Assembly (NCBI GenBank): GCA_947455195.1
Contig: CANGMI010000005.1
Coordinates: forward strand, 192,609 to 256,608
Reading direction: 5' to 3'
Length of the DNA: 64,000 nucleotides
Source: Pseudomonadota bacterium
Lineage (GTDB): Bacteria > Pseudomonadota > Gammaproteobacteria > Burkholderiales > SG8-39
Part shown: one piece after another, positions 34,093 through 42,729 of the stretch
How positions within the stretch are numbered: position 1 is the stretch's first letter
Layout of the letters: each line of letters opens with the position of its first letter
The notes under the pieces: generated by a model
Told to the model about the DNA's origin: nothing
Databases searched by the model: none
The model's input: the letters and a program-made list of their open reading frames with translations, nothing else
Position numbers and translations under genes: made by a program

Positions 34093-34947
34093 ATGTCGTT
34101 CTGGATCGTCAATACCCTCAACGGCTTGTCACTGGCCATGGTGCTGTTCGTGCTTTCGGCCGGTCTCACGCTCGTTTTCGGGTTGATGCAGATCATCAAC
34201 ATGGCGCATGGGTCGTTCTACCTGCTGGGAGGGTACATCGCGCTCAGCGTGATCCAGGCCAGTGGCAGTTTTCTGGCTGGCCTCGTCACTGCGTGCGTCG
34301 CGGTGATGCTGCTCGGTGCAGGTATTCAGCGCCTGATGCTCCAGCGCCTGCACAAGCAGGAGTTGCCCCAGTCCCTGCTGACGCTCGGCCTCCTGTTCAT
34401 CATCGCGGACGTTGCTTTCTGGCTCTGGGGGGGCAATGCGCAACTGGTGCCCAAACCGGCGGTGCTCGAAGGCGCGATGACCATCCTCGGCGTGGGCTAT
34501 CCGGTCTACCGTGTGGCGATCATCGGCATGGGTCTTTTCGTTGCGGTACTGCTCTGGCTTCTGCTCGAACGTACCCGGGTCGGCGCGCTGGTGCGCGCCG
34601 GCATGGATGATGAAGAGATGGTGCGTGCCATGGGTATCAACATCCCCCTCATCTTTACCGGCATGTTTGCCTTCGGTGCGGGCCTTGCAGCCCTGGGCGG
34701 TGTGCTCGGCGGGCCGTTGCTCGGGATGTTTCCCGGGGCCGACTTCGAGGTTGCGCTGCTCGCGTTCGTGGTCGTCACGGTGGGGGGATTGGGCAGTGTG
34801 CGCGGTGCATTCCTCGGCAGTCTGCTGGTGGGGCTGGTCGACAACTTCGGTGCCGCCTGGTTCCCGCAGTTCTCGCTCTTTACGGTCATCGTGCCGATGG
34901 TGATCGTGCTGGCGATCAGGCCCACCGGCCTGGCAGGGCGTGCCTGA
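34093..34947 (+). CDS. livH: Branched-chain amino acid-type ABC permease LivH (system II)
   Basis: A 284-residue permease. LSAGLTLVFGLMQIINMAHG near the N terminus is the LivH hallmark, and VGGLGSVRGAFLGSLLVG near the C terminus is the coupling region. About eight hydrophobic spans are apparent. Its TGA overlaps the ATG of livM (TGATG, 34945-34949). Confidence 0.93.
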   Translation: MSFWIVNTLNGLSLAMVLFVLSAGLTLVFGLMQIINMAHGSFYLLGGYIALSVIQASGSFLAGLVTACVAVMLLGAGIQRLMLQRLHKQELPQSLLTLGLLFIIADVAFWLWGGNAQLVPKPAVLEGAMTILGVGYPVYRVAIIGMGLFVAVLLWLLLERTRVGALVRAGMDDEEMVRAMGINIPLIFTGMFAFGAGLAALGGVLGGPLLGMFPGADFEVALLAFVVVTVGGLGSVRGAFLGSLLVGLVDNFGAAWFPQFSLFTVIVPMVIVLAIRPTGLAGRA

Positions 34948-35936
34948 TGGATCCGATTCGCATGGCTCGAGCATCCGGTCGGGGCGAAGGGTTGCTGCGG
35001 CCGATGCCGGTTGCGGGCGGCGCGATTCTGGTGATGGTGGTGCTCGCAGTGGTGGCTTTCCTGCCTGCCTATCAGACCGAACTCGTCACGCAGATGCTGA
35101 TCTACGCCATCTTCGCGATGAGTCTTGATCTGCTCGTGGGCTATACCGGGCTGCCATCGCTCGGGCACTCGGCCTACTTCGGCCTGGCGGCCTACGCAAC
35201 GGCACTCCTCGCCCTGAAGCTTGCCCTGCCGTTCTGGCTGGCCGCAGCCCTCGGGCTTGCCTGTGCGGTCATTGGCGCATTCCTGTTCAACCTTCTCGCG
35301 CTTCGCACGGCCCGAGCCTATTACCTGATGATCACGCTCGCGCTCTCGCAGGTTCTCTGGAGCCTGGTCGTGAGTTGGACCGACGTGACGGGGGGGGACA
35401 ATGGCCTGCCCGGCATCGCCCGTCCGGTGCTCGGCATCCGTCTGGATGGCGCCGGGGTCTGGCTTGTCTTCGTCGCGCTGGTCTTTGCTGTCAGCACGCT
35501 CGTGATGTGGACGCTGGTGCGTTCGCCGTTTGGCTACGCGCTGCGCGGTATTCGCGAGAACGAGGAGCGCATGAAAGCGCTCGGCTACAACGTCTGGCGC
35601 TACAAGCTGTTGGTCTCGATGGTTGCGGCCTTCTTCGCGGGCGTGGCCGGCATTCTGTTCCTGAGCCTGAACAGCTTTGTCGGGCCTCAGGCGCTGAGTA
35701 TCGCCCTCTCCGCGCAGGTGCTGCTGATGGTACTCGTGGGGGCGGCCGGTACGCTGTTCGGATCGATCTTCGGGGCGGTGGCCTTCGTGCTGCTGCAGAA
35801 TGTGGTGAGTTCCTGGACCGAGCGCTGGCTCTTCGTGGTGGGCGCGGTCTATGTGCTCTTCGCGCTTTTCGCACCGGCGGGGGCTCTGGTGTGGGTGCGC
35901 GAGAGGTTGCGCTCGTCGAGGGGTCGTTCGCGATGA
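34947..35936 (+). CDS. livM: Branched-chain amino acid-type ABC permease LivM (system II)
   Basis: A 329-residue LivM permease with DLLVGYTGLPSLGHSAYFG, FGYALRGIRENEERMKALG and the C-terminal GAAGTLFGSIFGA. The start at 34947 overlaps the livH stop; an ATG six codons later is possible. It overlaps livG by ATGA (35933-35936). Confidence 0.93.
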   Translation: MDPIRMARASGRGEGLLRPMPVAGGAILVMVVLAVVAFLPAYQTELVTQMLIYAIFAMSLDLLVGYTGLPSLGHSAYFGLAAYATALLALKLALPFWLAAALGLACAVIGAFLFNLLALRTARAYYLMITLALSQVLWSLVVSWTDVTGGDNGLPGIARPVLGIRLDGAGVWLVFVALVFAVSTLVMWTLVRSPFGYALRGIRENEERMKALGYNVWRYKLLVSMVAAFFAGVAGILFLSLNSFVGPQALSIALSAQVLLMVLVGAAGTLFGSIFGAVAFVLLQNVVSSWTERWLFVVGAVYVLFALFAPAGALVWVRERLRSSRGRSR

Positions 35937-36691
35937 GTGTCCTCTCGGTACGCAGCCTCACGCGGGCTTTTGGCGGGTTGAAGGCGCTCGATGATGTATC
36001 GATCGAGGTCGAGGCTGGCGAGCGTCGCGTCCTGATCGGCACCAACGGCGCGGGCAAGACAACCCTCTTCAATCTGGTCAACGGGCAGATCGCTCCCACG
36101 GCCGGCAGCATCTGGCTCATGGGGGAAGACATCACAGGTCTTCCCGTGCATGAGCGGGTGCGTCGGGGCATGGCGCGCACCTTCCAGATTACCAGTCTCT
36201 TTGGCGGACTGTCGGTGTACGAGAACATGCTCATCGCGCAACAGGCGCTCTCGCCGCAGCACTTTCGAATGACGCGTCCCGCCTCGCATTTCGAGGCAAC
36301 GCGCGAAGAGGTGCGCGCCACGCTCGACCAGTGGCACCTCTGGCATCTGCGCGACGAGAAGGTCGCGACGCTGTCCTACGGGGTACAGCGGCAGCTCGAG
36401 GTCATTCTGGCACTGGCAAGCAAGCCGCGCCTGCTGCTCCTCGACGAGCCGATGGCAGGCCTGTCGGTGGAGGAAACGCATCATGTCACCGACATCGTGC
36501 TTGCGCTCGATCGATCGATCAGTGTTCTCATGATCGAACATGATCTGGAGGCGGCCTTTCGCATTGCCGATCGCGTGACCGCGCTCGATCAAGGGTGCAT
36601 CGTTGCCGATGGAACCGCCGACGAGATTCGCAACGCCGCAGCCCTGCAGCGCATCTATACCCGCGGCGGCGCGCTGGGAGGGCGCTCATGA
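35933..36691 (+). CDS. livG: Branched-chain amino acid-type ABC ATPase LivG (system II)
   Basis: A 252-residue ATPase: Walker A GTNGAGKTT, the LivG-specific GMARTFQITSLF, signature region LSYGVQRQLEV and Walker B LLLLDEPMAGLS. The start at 35933 is set by the ATGA overlap with livM; the longer open frame upstream lies within livM. It overlaps livF by ATGA. Confidence 0.93.
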   Translation: MSVLSVRSLTRAFGGLKALDDVSIEVEAGERRVLIGTNGAGKTTLFNLVNGQIAPTAGSIWLMGEDITGLPVHERVRRGMARTFQITSLFGGLSVYENMLIAQQALSPQHFRMTRPASHFEATREEVRATLDQWHLWHLRDEKVATLSYGVQRQLEVILALASKPRLLLLDEPMAGLSVEETHHVTDIVLALDRSISVLMIEHDLEAAFRIADRVTALDQGCIVADGTADEIRNAAALQRIYTRGGALGGRS

Positions 36692-37446
36692 GCCTTGCTT
36701 CCGGGGCGCCGGCGGCCGGAATCGAAGGCTGCGTCCCCGAAGCGCTTCGGGTCGACGATCTTCACGCCTACTACGGCGAGAGCTTTGTCCTCCAGGGCGT
36801 CACCTTGTCGGTCAAGGCCGGATCCGTTGGCGTGGTCCTGGGTCGCAATGGTGTGGGCAAGACCACCTTGATGCGAAGCATCATGGGGCTCACCCCATCG
36901 AGGCGTGGCAGGGTCATGATCAGTGGGTGCGATGTCTCCACCTGGGCGGCGCACCAGCGCTGGGTGACGGGGCTCGCGCTGGTTCCGCAGGGCCGTCGGA
37001 TCTTTCCTTCATTGACCGTGCGTGAGCACCTCGAGATCGGGCTGCGTGCGCCACGCGGCCAGCGCGAGGCTCATTGGAGTGTCGAGGCGGTCTTCGACAC
37101 CTTTCCCAGGTTGCGCGAGCGGGCCGGCAATCGCGCGGCAACGCTCTCGGGTGGCGAGCGCCAGATGCTGGCGGTCGGTCGTGCTCTGTGTGCCAACCCC
37201 GACCTCCTGCTGATGGATGAGCCCACCGAGGGGTTGTCACCGTTCATCGTCGATGAACTGACCCGGCTGATTGCAACGCTCAAGGAGCAGGGTGTCTCCA
37301 TCCTGCTGGTTGAGCAGAACCTGGACTTCGCACTCGGCGTTGCCGACTGGGTCCATGTGATGGAGAAGGGGCGCATCGTTCATCAATGCGCCCCCTTGGC
37401 ATTGCTGGGTGACGAGGCGGTCAAACGGCGCTATCTCGGTCTGTAG
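36688..37446 (+). CDS. livF: Branched-chain amino acid-type ABC ATPase LivF (system II)
   Basis: A 252-residue ATPase with Walker A GRNGVGKTT, LVPQGRRIFPSLTV, signature LSGGERQ and Walker B LLLMDEPTEGLSP. An N-terminal extension of about 20 residues precedes the domain. Last gene of Liv system II; it converges with the OxlT-like gene 71 bp downstream. Confidence 0.93.
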   Translation: MSLASGAPAAGIEGCVPEALRVDDLHAYYGESFVLQGVTLSVKAGSVGVVLGRNGVGKTTLMRSIMGLTPSRRGRVMISGCDVSTWAAHQRWVTGLALVPQGRRIFPSLTVREHLEIGLRAPRGQREAHWSVEAVFDTFPRLRERAGNRAATLSGGERQMLAVGRALCANPDLLLMDEPTEGLSPFIVDELTRLIATLKEQGVSILLVEQNLDFALGVADWVHVMEKGRIVHQCAPLALLGDEAVKRRYLGL

Positions 37447-37517
37447 CGGGCCGTTCGGCCGATCCGGTGAAGTCGGCCGCGCACTGCGCCAGAGGCCTCT
37501 ACCCCGGGCGACGGTGC

Positions 37518-38780
37518 TCAGGCGGCAACGACCTGACGTGCCAGGTAGTTCTTGCGCATCTGCTTGAGAACGAAGAGTGCCAGCAAGCCCGTCAGCACAT
37601 CCATGATGACCGCTACCGTGAACACCGGTATCCAGCTGCCGGTCGACTCGCGGATGGCAGCTGCCACCGGACCGCCGAGTACCGAGCCGACACCCTGGGA
37701 CATGTAGAGGATGCCGTAGTTGGTGCTCGCCTTGCGGGTGCCGAAGGTATCGGTGAGGGTCGAGGGGAAGAGCGAGAAGATTTCGCCCCAGCCGAAGAAC
37801 ACCAGGCCCGAGAGCAGCACGAAGGCCAGTGCGTTCTCGCGAAACACGAGAAGCAGCAGGATCGCGACTGCCTCCAGGAGGAATGCCAGCCCCATCGTGT
37901 TCTCGCGGCCGATGCGGTCCGACACCCAGCCGAAGAAGGGGCGTGTGAATCCATTCAGGGTTCGATCGACCGTGAGTGCCAGTGGCAGTGCTGCCATGCC
38001 GAACAGGATGACGTTCGCGACGCCGAAGTCGCGGGCAAAGTTCGCGAAGTTCGAGGTCACCATCAGGCCACCGGTGGACATCATGGTCATCATCAGGAAC
38101 ATCAGCCAGAACACCGGTTGCCTGAGCATCTGACCGGGTCCGACGTCAGGGCCCGTGGCGATCTCCTCCCGAGGCGACGGCAGTCGGTCGGTTGCGCCCG
38201 GTGAGCGAAGGCCAAGCGCGGCAAGGACACCGATCGCGCCGAGCAGAACGCCGAAGAAAACGAGCGTATGCGCATGACCGTCGGCCTTGATCATCGTGTC
38301 GATCGGGAAGGTAGTCGCCAGGGCGCCCATGCCGTAGCCGGCTGCCACCATGCCGATGGCAAATCCGCGGCGATCCGGGAACCACCGGGCCATGAGGCCG
38401 ACAATGCCGATGTAGACGATGCCCGTGCCAAGGCCACACAAGACGCCGTAGGTGAGATACACCTGCGTGAGGGTGGTGGCATCAGACGCCAGAAACCACC
38501 CCAGACCCGACAGCGCAGCGCCCAGGGCGACCAGAAGCTTGGGTCCGAACCGCTCCACCAGCCAGCCTTGCACGGGTGAGAGCCAGGTCTGCAGCACGAT
38601 GAGAATCGAAAATGTGATCTGCAGTGCAGGCAGGGCAGCGCCGGTTGCCCCCTGGAGGGGTTTCACGAACAGCGTCCAGACATATTGCGGGCTCGAAATC
38701 GCCATCATCACGATGAGACCGAGCGCGAGTTGAATCCAGCGTGCCTTGCCGGGTGTGACCGGTATCGGGGTCGTTGCCAT
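37518..38780 (-). CDS. OxlT-like MFS oxalate/formate antiporter family carrier
   Basis: A 420-residue major facilitator with 12 predicted spans. It has the MFS loop motif ARWFPDRRG (131-139) and the OxlT-like segment TRPFFGWVSDRIGR. Arg280 there aligns by eye with Arg272 of Oxalobacter OxlT, which binds oxalate. In the segment NYGILYMSQGVGSVLGG, Gln362 aligns with the second essential OxlT residue Lys355. A loss of that lysine suggests a different, perhaps monovalent, anion. Oxalyl-CoA decarboxylase in the same window makes oxalate still possible. It precedes a Bug gene's end by 60 bp on the same strand order (Bug gene upstream at 38841). Confidence 0.82.
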   Translation of the reverse strand: MATTPIPVTPGKARWIQLALGLIVMMAISSPQYVWTLFVKPLQGATGAALPALQITFSILIVLQTWLSPVQGWLVERFGPKLLVALGAALSGLGWFLASDATTLTQVYLTYGVLCGLGTGIVYIGIVGLMARWFPDRRGFAIGMVAAGYGMGALATTFPIDTMIKADGHAHTLVFFGVLLGAIGVLAALGLRSPGATDRLPSPREEIATGPDVGPGQMLRQPVFWLMFLMMTMMSTGGLMVTSNFANFARDFGVANVILFGMAALPLALTVDRTLNGFTRPFFGWVSDRIGRENTMGLAFLLEAVAILLLLVFRENALAFVLLSGLVFFGWGEIFSLFPSTLTDTFGTRKASTNYGILYMSQGVGSVLGGPVAAAIRESTGSWIPVFTVAVIMDVLTGLLALFVLKQMRKNYLARQVVAA

Positions 38781-38840
38781 GACATGCTCCAGAGGTGAGT
38801 ATGCTGCGGTGCAGCAAGGGGCGTGCCAGGCGGTGAGCCG

Positions 38841-39878
38841 CTATTCGATCCTGATGTTGGCTTCCTTGACGACCTTGCCCCACTTGACGATCTCTGCTCG
38901 CAGCATCGAGGCAAATTCTGCGGGGGTGCCCGGGCGAGGCTCGGCGCCGATTTGCAAGAGGCGCTCGCGGATCGTCGGATCACGCAGGGTGCGCACCACT
39001 TCGGTGTTCAGGCGCCGCACAATTTCGGGCGGCGTCGCCGCAGGGGCGGCGATTCCGCCCCAGGAGTAGGCATCGAAACCGGGCAAACCGGCCTCGATGA
39101 CGGTCGGCAAGCTGGGTAGCAGGGGCGAGCGCTCGGGGCTTGCGATGGCGATCGAGATGACCCGACCGCTGCGGACATGGGGCATCGCGGTCGGGCCATC
39201 GCTGAACATGAGGTCGGTCTGGTCGCCCAGCAGGGCGGCCATCGCGGGTGCACTGCCCTTGAAGGGAACTTGCAGCAGATCGACCCCGGCTTGCATCTTG
39301 AAGAGTTCGCCCGCGAGGTGCGTCCCGCCGCCGTAGCCCGAGTGGCCGAAGCTCAGCCGTCCTGGTTCGGCACGTGCTCGCGCGATGAGTTGCGCCACGG
39401 TCGTGATGCCGCTGCCCTGGCGGGCAACGAGGATGATCGGGTAGATGGCAGCCAGCGAGATCGGGGCGAAGTCGCGCTCGATGTCGTAGGTGAGTTTGCC
39501 GCCCAGGCTGGGCAACACCGACAGATGGATCACGTTGAAGAGCAGCGTGTAGCCATCGGCCGGTGCATGCGCGACCAGGTCTGCGCCGATGCTGCCGTTG
39601 CCGCCGGGCCGATTCTCGATGAGCACTGACTGACCCAGCAGTTCGCTCAGACGTGGCGCCATGGTGCGGGCGGTCTGATCGATCGGGCCGCCCGGGGCAA
39701 GGGTGACGATGAGCCGGATGGGGCGCACTGGCCACGCGTCGGCCGCGCGCGCGGTGTCGATGGTGGCCAGTGTTCCGACCAGACTGGCGCCAAGTGCGGC
39801 AAGCGCGCGCAGGGCGGCGCAGGTGCGGCCCGGCGAGGCCGGCTGGCGTATGGCTGCTTGGGTCGATGGTTGCCTCAT
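38841..39878 (-). CDS. Bug/TctC-family periplasmic solute-binding protein
   Basis: A 345-residue orphan tripartite tricarboxylate receptor. A long signal peptide ends near TARAA, and the mature part has AWPVRPIRLIVTLAPGGPID, ENRPGGNGSIGADLVAHA and VPFKGSAPAMAALLGDQ. The start at 39878 has GAGGAGAC upstream. It lies 60 bp ahead of the OxlT-like gene on the same strand, so both may deliver the same acid. It diverges from the NicC-like gene. Confidence 0.91.
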   Translation of the reverse strand: MRQPSTQAAIRQPASPGRTCAALRALAALGASLVGTLATIDTARAADAWPVRPIRLIVTLAPGGPIDQTARTMAPRLSELLGQSVLIENRPGGNGSIGADLVAHAPADGYTLLFNVIHLSVLPSLGGKLTYDIERDFAPISLAAIYPIILVARQGSGITTVAQLIARARAEPGRLSFGHSGYGGGTHLAGELFKMQAGVDLLQVPFKGSAPAMAALLGDQTDLMFSDGPTAMPHVRSGRVISIAIASPERSPLLPSLPTVIEAGLPGFDAYSWGGIAAPAATPPEIVRRLNTEVVRTLRDPTIRERLLQIGAEPRPGTPAEFASMLRAEIVKWGKVVKEANIRIE

Positions 39879-39952
39879 CAAGCGTGTCTCCTCGTCTCGT
39901 TCGACTCCGGCGCAGTGGGGTCCCGGCGCATCGAGCCCTGCCTGGTCGGTAC

Positions 39953-39958
39953 TATAAT
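39953..39958 (+). promoter_or_regulatory. Candidate -10 box of the NicC-like gene
   Basis: A perfect TATAAT lies 48 bases before ATG 40006. No good -35 hexamer is seen 16-18 bases upstream, so an activator may be needed. This supports ATG 40006 over 39976 as the start, because a start at 39976 would leave a leader of only about 10 bases. Confidence 0.45.
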
Positions 39959-40005
39959 CGTGAACTCCTTCCGCCATGGTGGTCGTCGCCTTGAATCGTC
40001 CGGCA

Positions 40006-41124
40006 ATGCGCGTGGCCATCATCGGGGCCGGAATGGGGGGGCTGGCTGCTGCCGCAGCGTTGCGCCGCGTCGGTATCGATGCGCAGATCTACGAGCAGGC
40101 GAGCGTCTTTTCCCGGGTCGGTGCCGGTATCCAGCAGAGCGCCAACGCGCTCCGGGTGTTGCGCCGGCTCGGACTCGAAACGGCGATGCGTGAGGTGGCC
40201 TTTCAGCCGCGCTCATGGACCAATCGCGAATGGGACAGCGCCGAACTCAAGTACGAACTGCCCCTGGGCGAAGCGTTCGAGCATCGTTACGGTGCACCCT
40301 ACCTGCTCCTGCACCGTGGCGATCTGCATGCCATCCTCGCATCGGCCTTGCCCGCTGACATCATCCATCGGGGGCACCGGCTCGAGGGACTCGAGCAGGA
40401 TGCCGCCGGCGTACGACTGCGGTTCTCTGGCGGCCGCGAGGCCACGGCCGACGCCGTCATCGGGGCCGATGGCGTGCATTCGACCGTGCGCGAGATGCTC
40501 TTCGGGCCCGAGGCGCCCCGATTCACCGGGCGGGTGGCCTGGCGCACCACCTTCCCGGCCGCGCTCCTCGAGGGCGACGCCATCGAGGACTGCATCAAGT
40601 GGTGGGGGCCCGATCGGCATATCGTCATGTATTACGTCACGGCGCAGCGTGACGAGATCTACTTCGTGACCAGTCAGCCCGAGCCCGAATGGCAGGAGGA
40701 GTCCTGGTCGGCCAAGGGTGACATGGCCCAGTTGCGCGAGGCCTTCGCCGGATTTCACCCGCGTGTGCGTGCCGTGCTCGACGCCTGTCCCGAGGCACAC
40801 AAATGGGCCTTGCGCGAGCGCGATCCGCTGGCGTCCTGGTGCGACGGACGCGTGGCACTGCTGGGTGACGCCTGCCATCCGATGATGCCCTACATGGCGC
40901 AAGGAGCGGCCAACGCCCTCGAGGATGCAGCGGTGCTGTCGCGCTGTCTCGAAGGGGTCGAGCCAGCGGGTATCGGGCGGGCGCTCAAGCGCTACGAGCA
41001 GACGCGTCTGCCGCGTACCTCGCGCATCCAGCTCACCTCGAGGCGCAACGAGTGGATGAGCACTCGCACCGACCCGGACTGGGTCTACGGATACGATGCC
41101 TGGTCCACGCCGCTGGCTGAGTGA
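40006..41124 (+). CDS. NicC-like FAD monooxygenase (6-hydroxynicotinate 3-monooxygenase type)
   Basis: A 372-residue flavoprotein monooxygenase. FAD motifs are IIGAGMGGLAAAAAL at the N terminus, the DG fold ADAVIGADGVHS, and LLGDACHPMMPYMAQGA. Stretches such as CIKWWGPDRHIVMYY, DEIYFVT and the C terminus DPDWVYGYDAW match what I remember of Pseudomonas NicC more than salicylate hydroxylase. NicC performs decarboxylative hydroxylation of 6-hydroxynicotinate to 2,5-dihydroxypyridine. None of the later nic genes (nicX, nicF, nicE) is seen here, so the exact substrate stays open. Confidence 0.82.
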   Translation: MRVAIIGAGMGGLAAAAALRRVGIDAQIYEQASVFSRVGAGIQQSANALRVLRRLGLETAMREVAFQPRSWTNREWDSAELKYELPLGEAFEHRYGAPYLLLHRGDLHAILASALPADIIHRGHRLEGLEQDAAGVRLRFSGGREATADAVIGADGVHSTVREMLFGPEAPRFTGRVAWRTTFPAALLEGDAIEDCIKWWGPDRHIVMYYVTAQRDEIYFVTSQPEPEWQEESWSAKGDMAQLREAFAGFHPRVRAVLDACPEAHKWALRERDPLASWCDGRVALLGDACHPMMPYMAQGAANALEDAAVLSRCLEGVEPAGIGRALKRYEQTRLPRTSRIQLTSRRNEWMSTRTDPDWVYGYDAWSTPLAE

Positions 41125-41155
41125 GCCGTCGGCGCAAGAGGGCGAGCGGCGCGCC

Positions 41156-41857
41156 TCAGTAGGTGTAGCCCAGCCCGATCAGCACGTTCCAGGCCGTCGA
41201 TTCGGGGCGGGCATTGGTGGTGATGCTGCCACCGGTCGCATTCAGTGATGCGCTGCCATAGCTCTGGTAGTTGGCTTCGGCAAACCCGTACCAGCGATTC
41301 ATGATCACCTGACGGTAGCCCACGCCGGCGAGAATGCCACCGACGTTGTCCGTCCCGATCGATGACCCATCGGTGCCATCGGCCGAATGGCTGCGTCCTT
41401 CGATGCGCTGGTTGGTATACCCCAGCTTCAGGTAGGCCAGCCGGTCCGGATCGATGATGTAGGCTGGCGCGATGAACAGCCCGTACCGTGAAGACAGCCG
41501 GTAGCTGTAACCGCCAGCCACGCTGCCCGAACTCACGGTCGATGTGGTGTCGGTCGAAGACGAGAGGATCGAGATTTCCCCGCCGAAGCCGAGCAGGAAG
41601 CGCGAGTCGATCGGCATGTTGTAGCCGGCCGATGCCACCAGCGGCATCGTCGACCCGTTCGAGTGGCCAGGACTGAACGTGTCGGGGGTACTCGTATTCA
41701 CCTCGGTCTTGCCAACCGAGTTCCACTGATAGCCTGTGGCTGCCTGACCGTAGAAGCCGGCGAATGACTGGCCGAGTGCCGCACCCGAGGTGAGCGCTGC
41801 TGCCGAGCCGAGCAGAACCGTACCGGCCGCGAGGCCGAGTGTCTTGATGGATTTCAT
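41156..41857 (-). CDS. Outer-membrane beta-barrel protein (OmpW/opacity-like fold)
   Basis: A 233-residue protein with a signal peptide ending at AALGQ and an even pattern of alternating hydrophobic/aromatic residues typical of an eight-stranded porin-like barrel. It begins AGFYGQAATGYQWNSVG and ends NVLIGLGYTY, with a terminal aromatic residue as expected for BAM-dependent insertion. Start 41857 places the signal peptide correctly. It converges with the NicC-like gene (31 bp apart) and diverges from the aldolase gene. Specific function unknown. Confidence 0.72.
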   Translation of the reverse strand: MKSIKTLGLAAGTVLLGSAAALTSGAALGQSFAGFYGQAATGYQWNSVGKTEVNTSTPDTFSPGHSNGSTMPLVASAGYNMPIDSRFLLGFGGEISILSSSTDTTSTVSSGSVAGGYSYRLSSRYGLFIAPAYIIDPDRLAYLKLGYTNQRIEGRSHSADGTDGSSIGTDNVGGILAGVGYRQVIMNRWYGFAEANYQSYGSASLNATGGSITTNARPESTAWNVLIGLGYTY

Positions 41858-41967
41858 GGCGTGCATTCCTTGCAGTGAGCGGCAGCCCGGATACGCGGGC
41901 TGACTGACGCTCATGAGACCCGATCGGTGGCGAGCGCTCCTTGCGTAAAGTCAGGCTCCGGGCGACC

Positions 41968-41973
41968 TATAAT
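41968..41973 (+). promoter_or_regulatory. Candidate -10 box of the class II aldolase gene
   Basis: A perfect TATAAT lies 30 bases before the ATG at 42004. TTGCGT at 41941 is 21 bases upstream of it, longer than the ideal 17. A short leader of about 20-25 bases would result. Confidence 0.4.
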
Positions 41974-42003
41974 TGCGCCTTGATTGCCCGCTGGAAGATC
42001 GCC

Positions 42004-42729
42004 ATGAATTCGCACCCCATGTCTGCCCGTGCCCTGCGTGAAAAGCTCGCACGTGCCTGCCGCATGCTGTACATGGAAGGATTGATGGACCATGGGGGGC
42101 TGGTGGGGGCGCGGATTCCGGGCACCGGACACCTCATCCTCAACCCGCGCGAGATGCGCGGCACCACCGGGCGCCATCCGGGCCTCATGACCGGCGACGA
42201 CATGGTCATCGTTGATCTCGACGGAAATCGGGTCGAAGGGAGCAACAACCCGCCAAGCGAGACACCTATCTTCACCGGCGTCTTTCGTGCACGGCCTGAT
42301 GCCATGGCGGTCTTTCACATGCATCTGGAATACGCCACGCTCTTCAGCGTGGTCGGCAAGCCCCTGCAGGCGGTGGGTGTCACCGGCGCGCCTTTCGGCG
42401 CGCAGGTGCCGGTGCACGCCGATCCGACGCTCATCCAGAAGCCCGAGCAAGGCATGGCCGTGGCGAAGACGCTGGGTGCCCATCCAGCCGTGATTCTGCG
42501 CGGGCACGGCGTGGTCGTGGCCGGTTCGAGTATCGAGGAGGCCTTTGCGGGCATCGTGATGCTCGAGGACAATGCGCTCCGCCAGTATCGGGCCATGCAG
42601 ATCGGCACGCCCGAGCCATTGCGCGGCACGGAGTTGGCGGATGCGCGTGCACAGATCTGGCATCCGAAGGTTATCGCCAAGATGTGGGCGTTTTACACCA
42701 TGAAGGCAGAGGCTGACGGTGTTCTCTGA
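42004..42729 (+). CDS. Class II aldolase/adducin-family protein
   Basis: A 241-residue zinc-dependent aldolase or decarboxylase of the AraD/FucA superfamily. Zinc ligands are visible as HMH in AVFHMHLEYATLF and His in ILRGHGVVVAG; the catalytic Glu region is SETPIF. Relatives include fuculose-phosphate aldolase and aromatic hydroxy-acid decarboxylases. The start at 42004 is the first ATG after the candidate promoter. It overlaps the next Bug gene by 11 bases, so the two are coupled. Confidence 0.85.
   Translation: MNSHPMSARALREKLARACRMLYMEGLMDHGGLVGARIPGTGHLILNPREMRGTTGRHPGLMTGDDMVIVDLDGNRVEGSNNPPSETPIFTGVFRARPDAMAVFHMHLEYATLFSVVGKPLQAVGVTGAPFGAQVPVHADPTLIQKPEQGMAVAKTLGAHPAVILRGHGVVVAGSSIEEAFAGIVMLEDNALRQYRAMQIGTPEPLRGTELADARAQIWHPKVIAKMWAFYTMKAEADGVL

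Noticed and set aside
35375-36691. Extended livG frame of system II
   Set aside because: The upstream part is out-of-frame livM; the ATGA-coupled ATG at 35933 fits the ATPase start.
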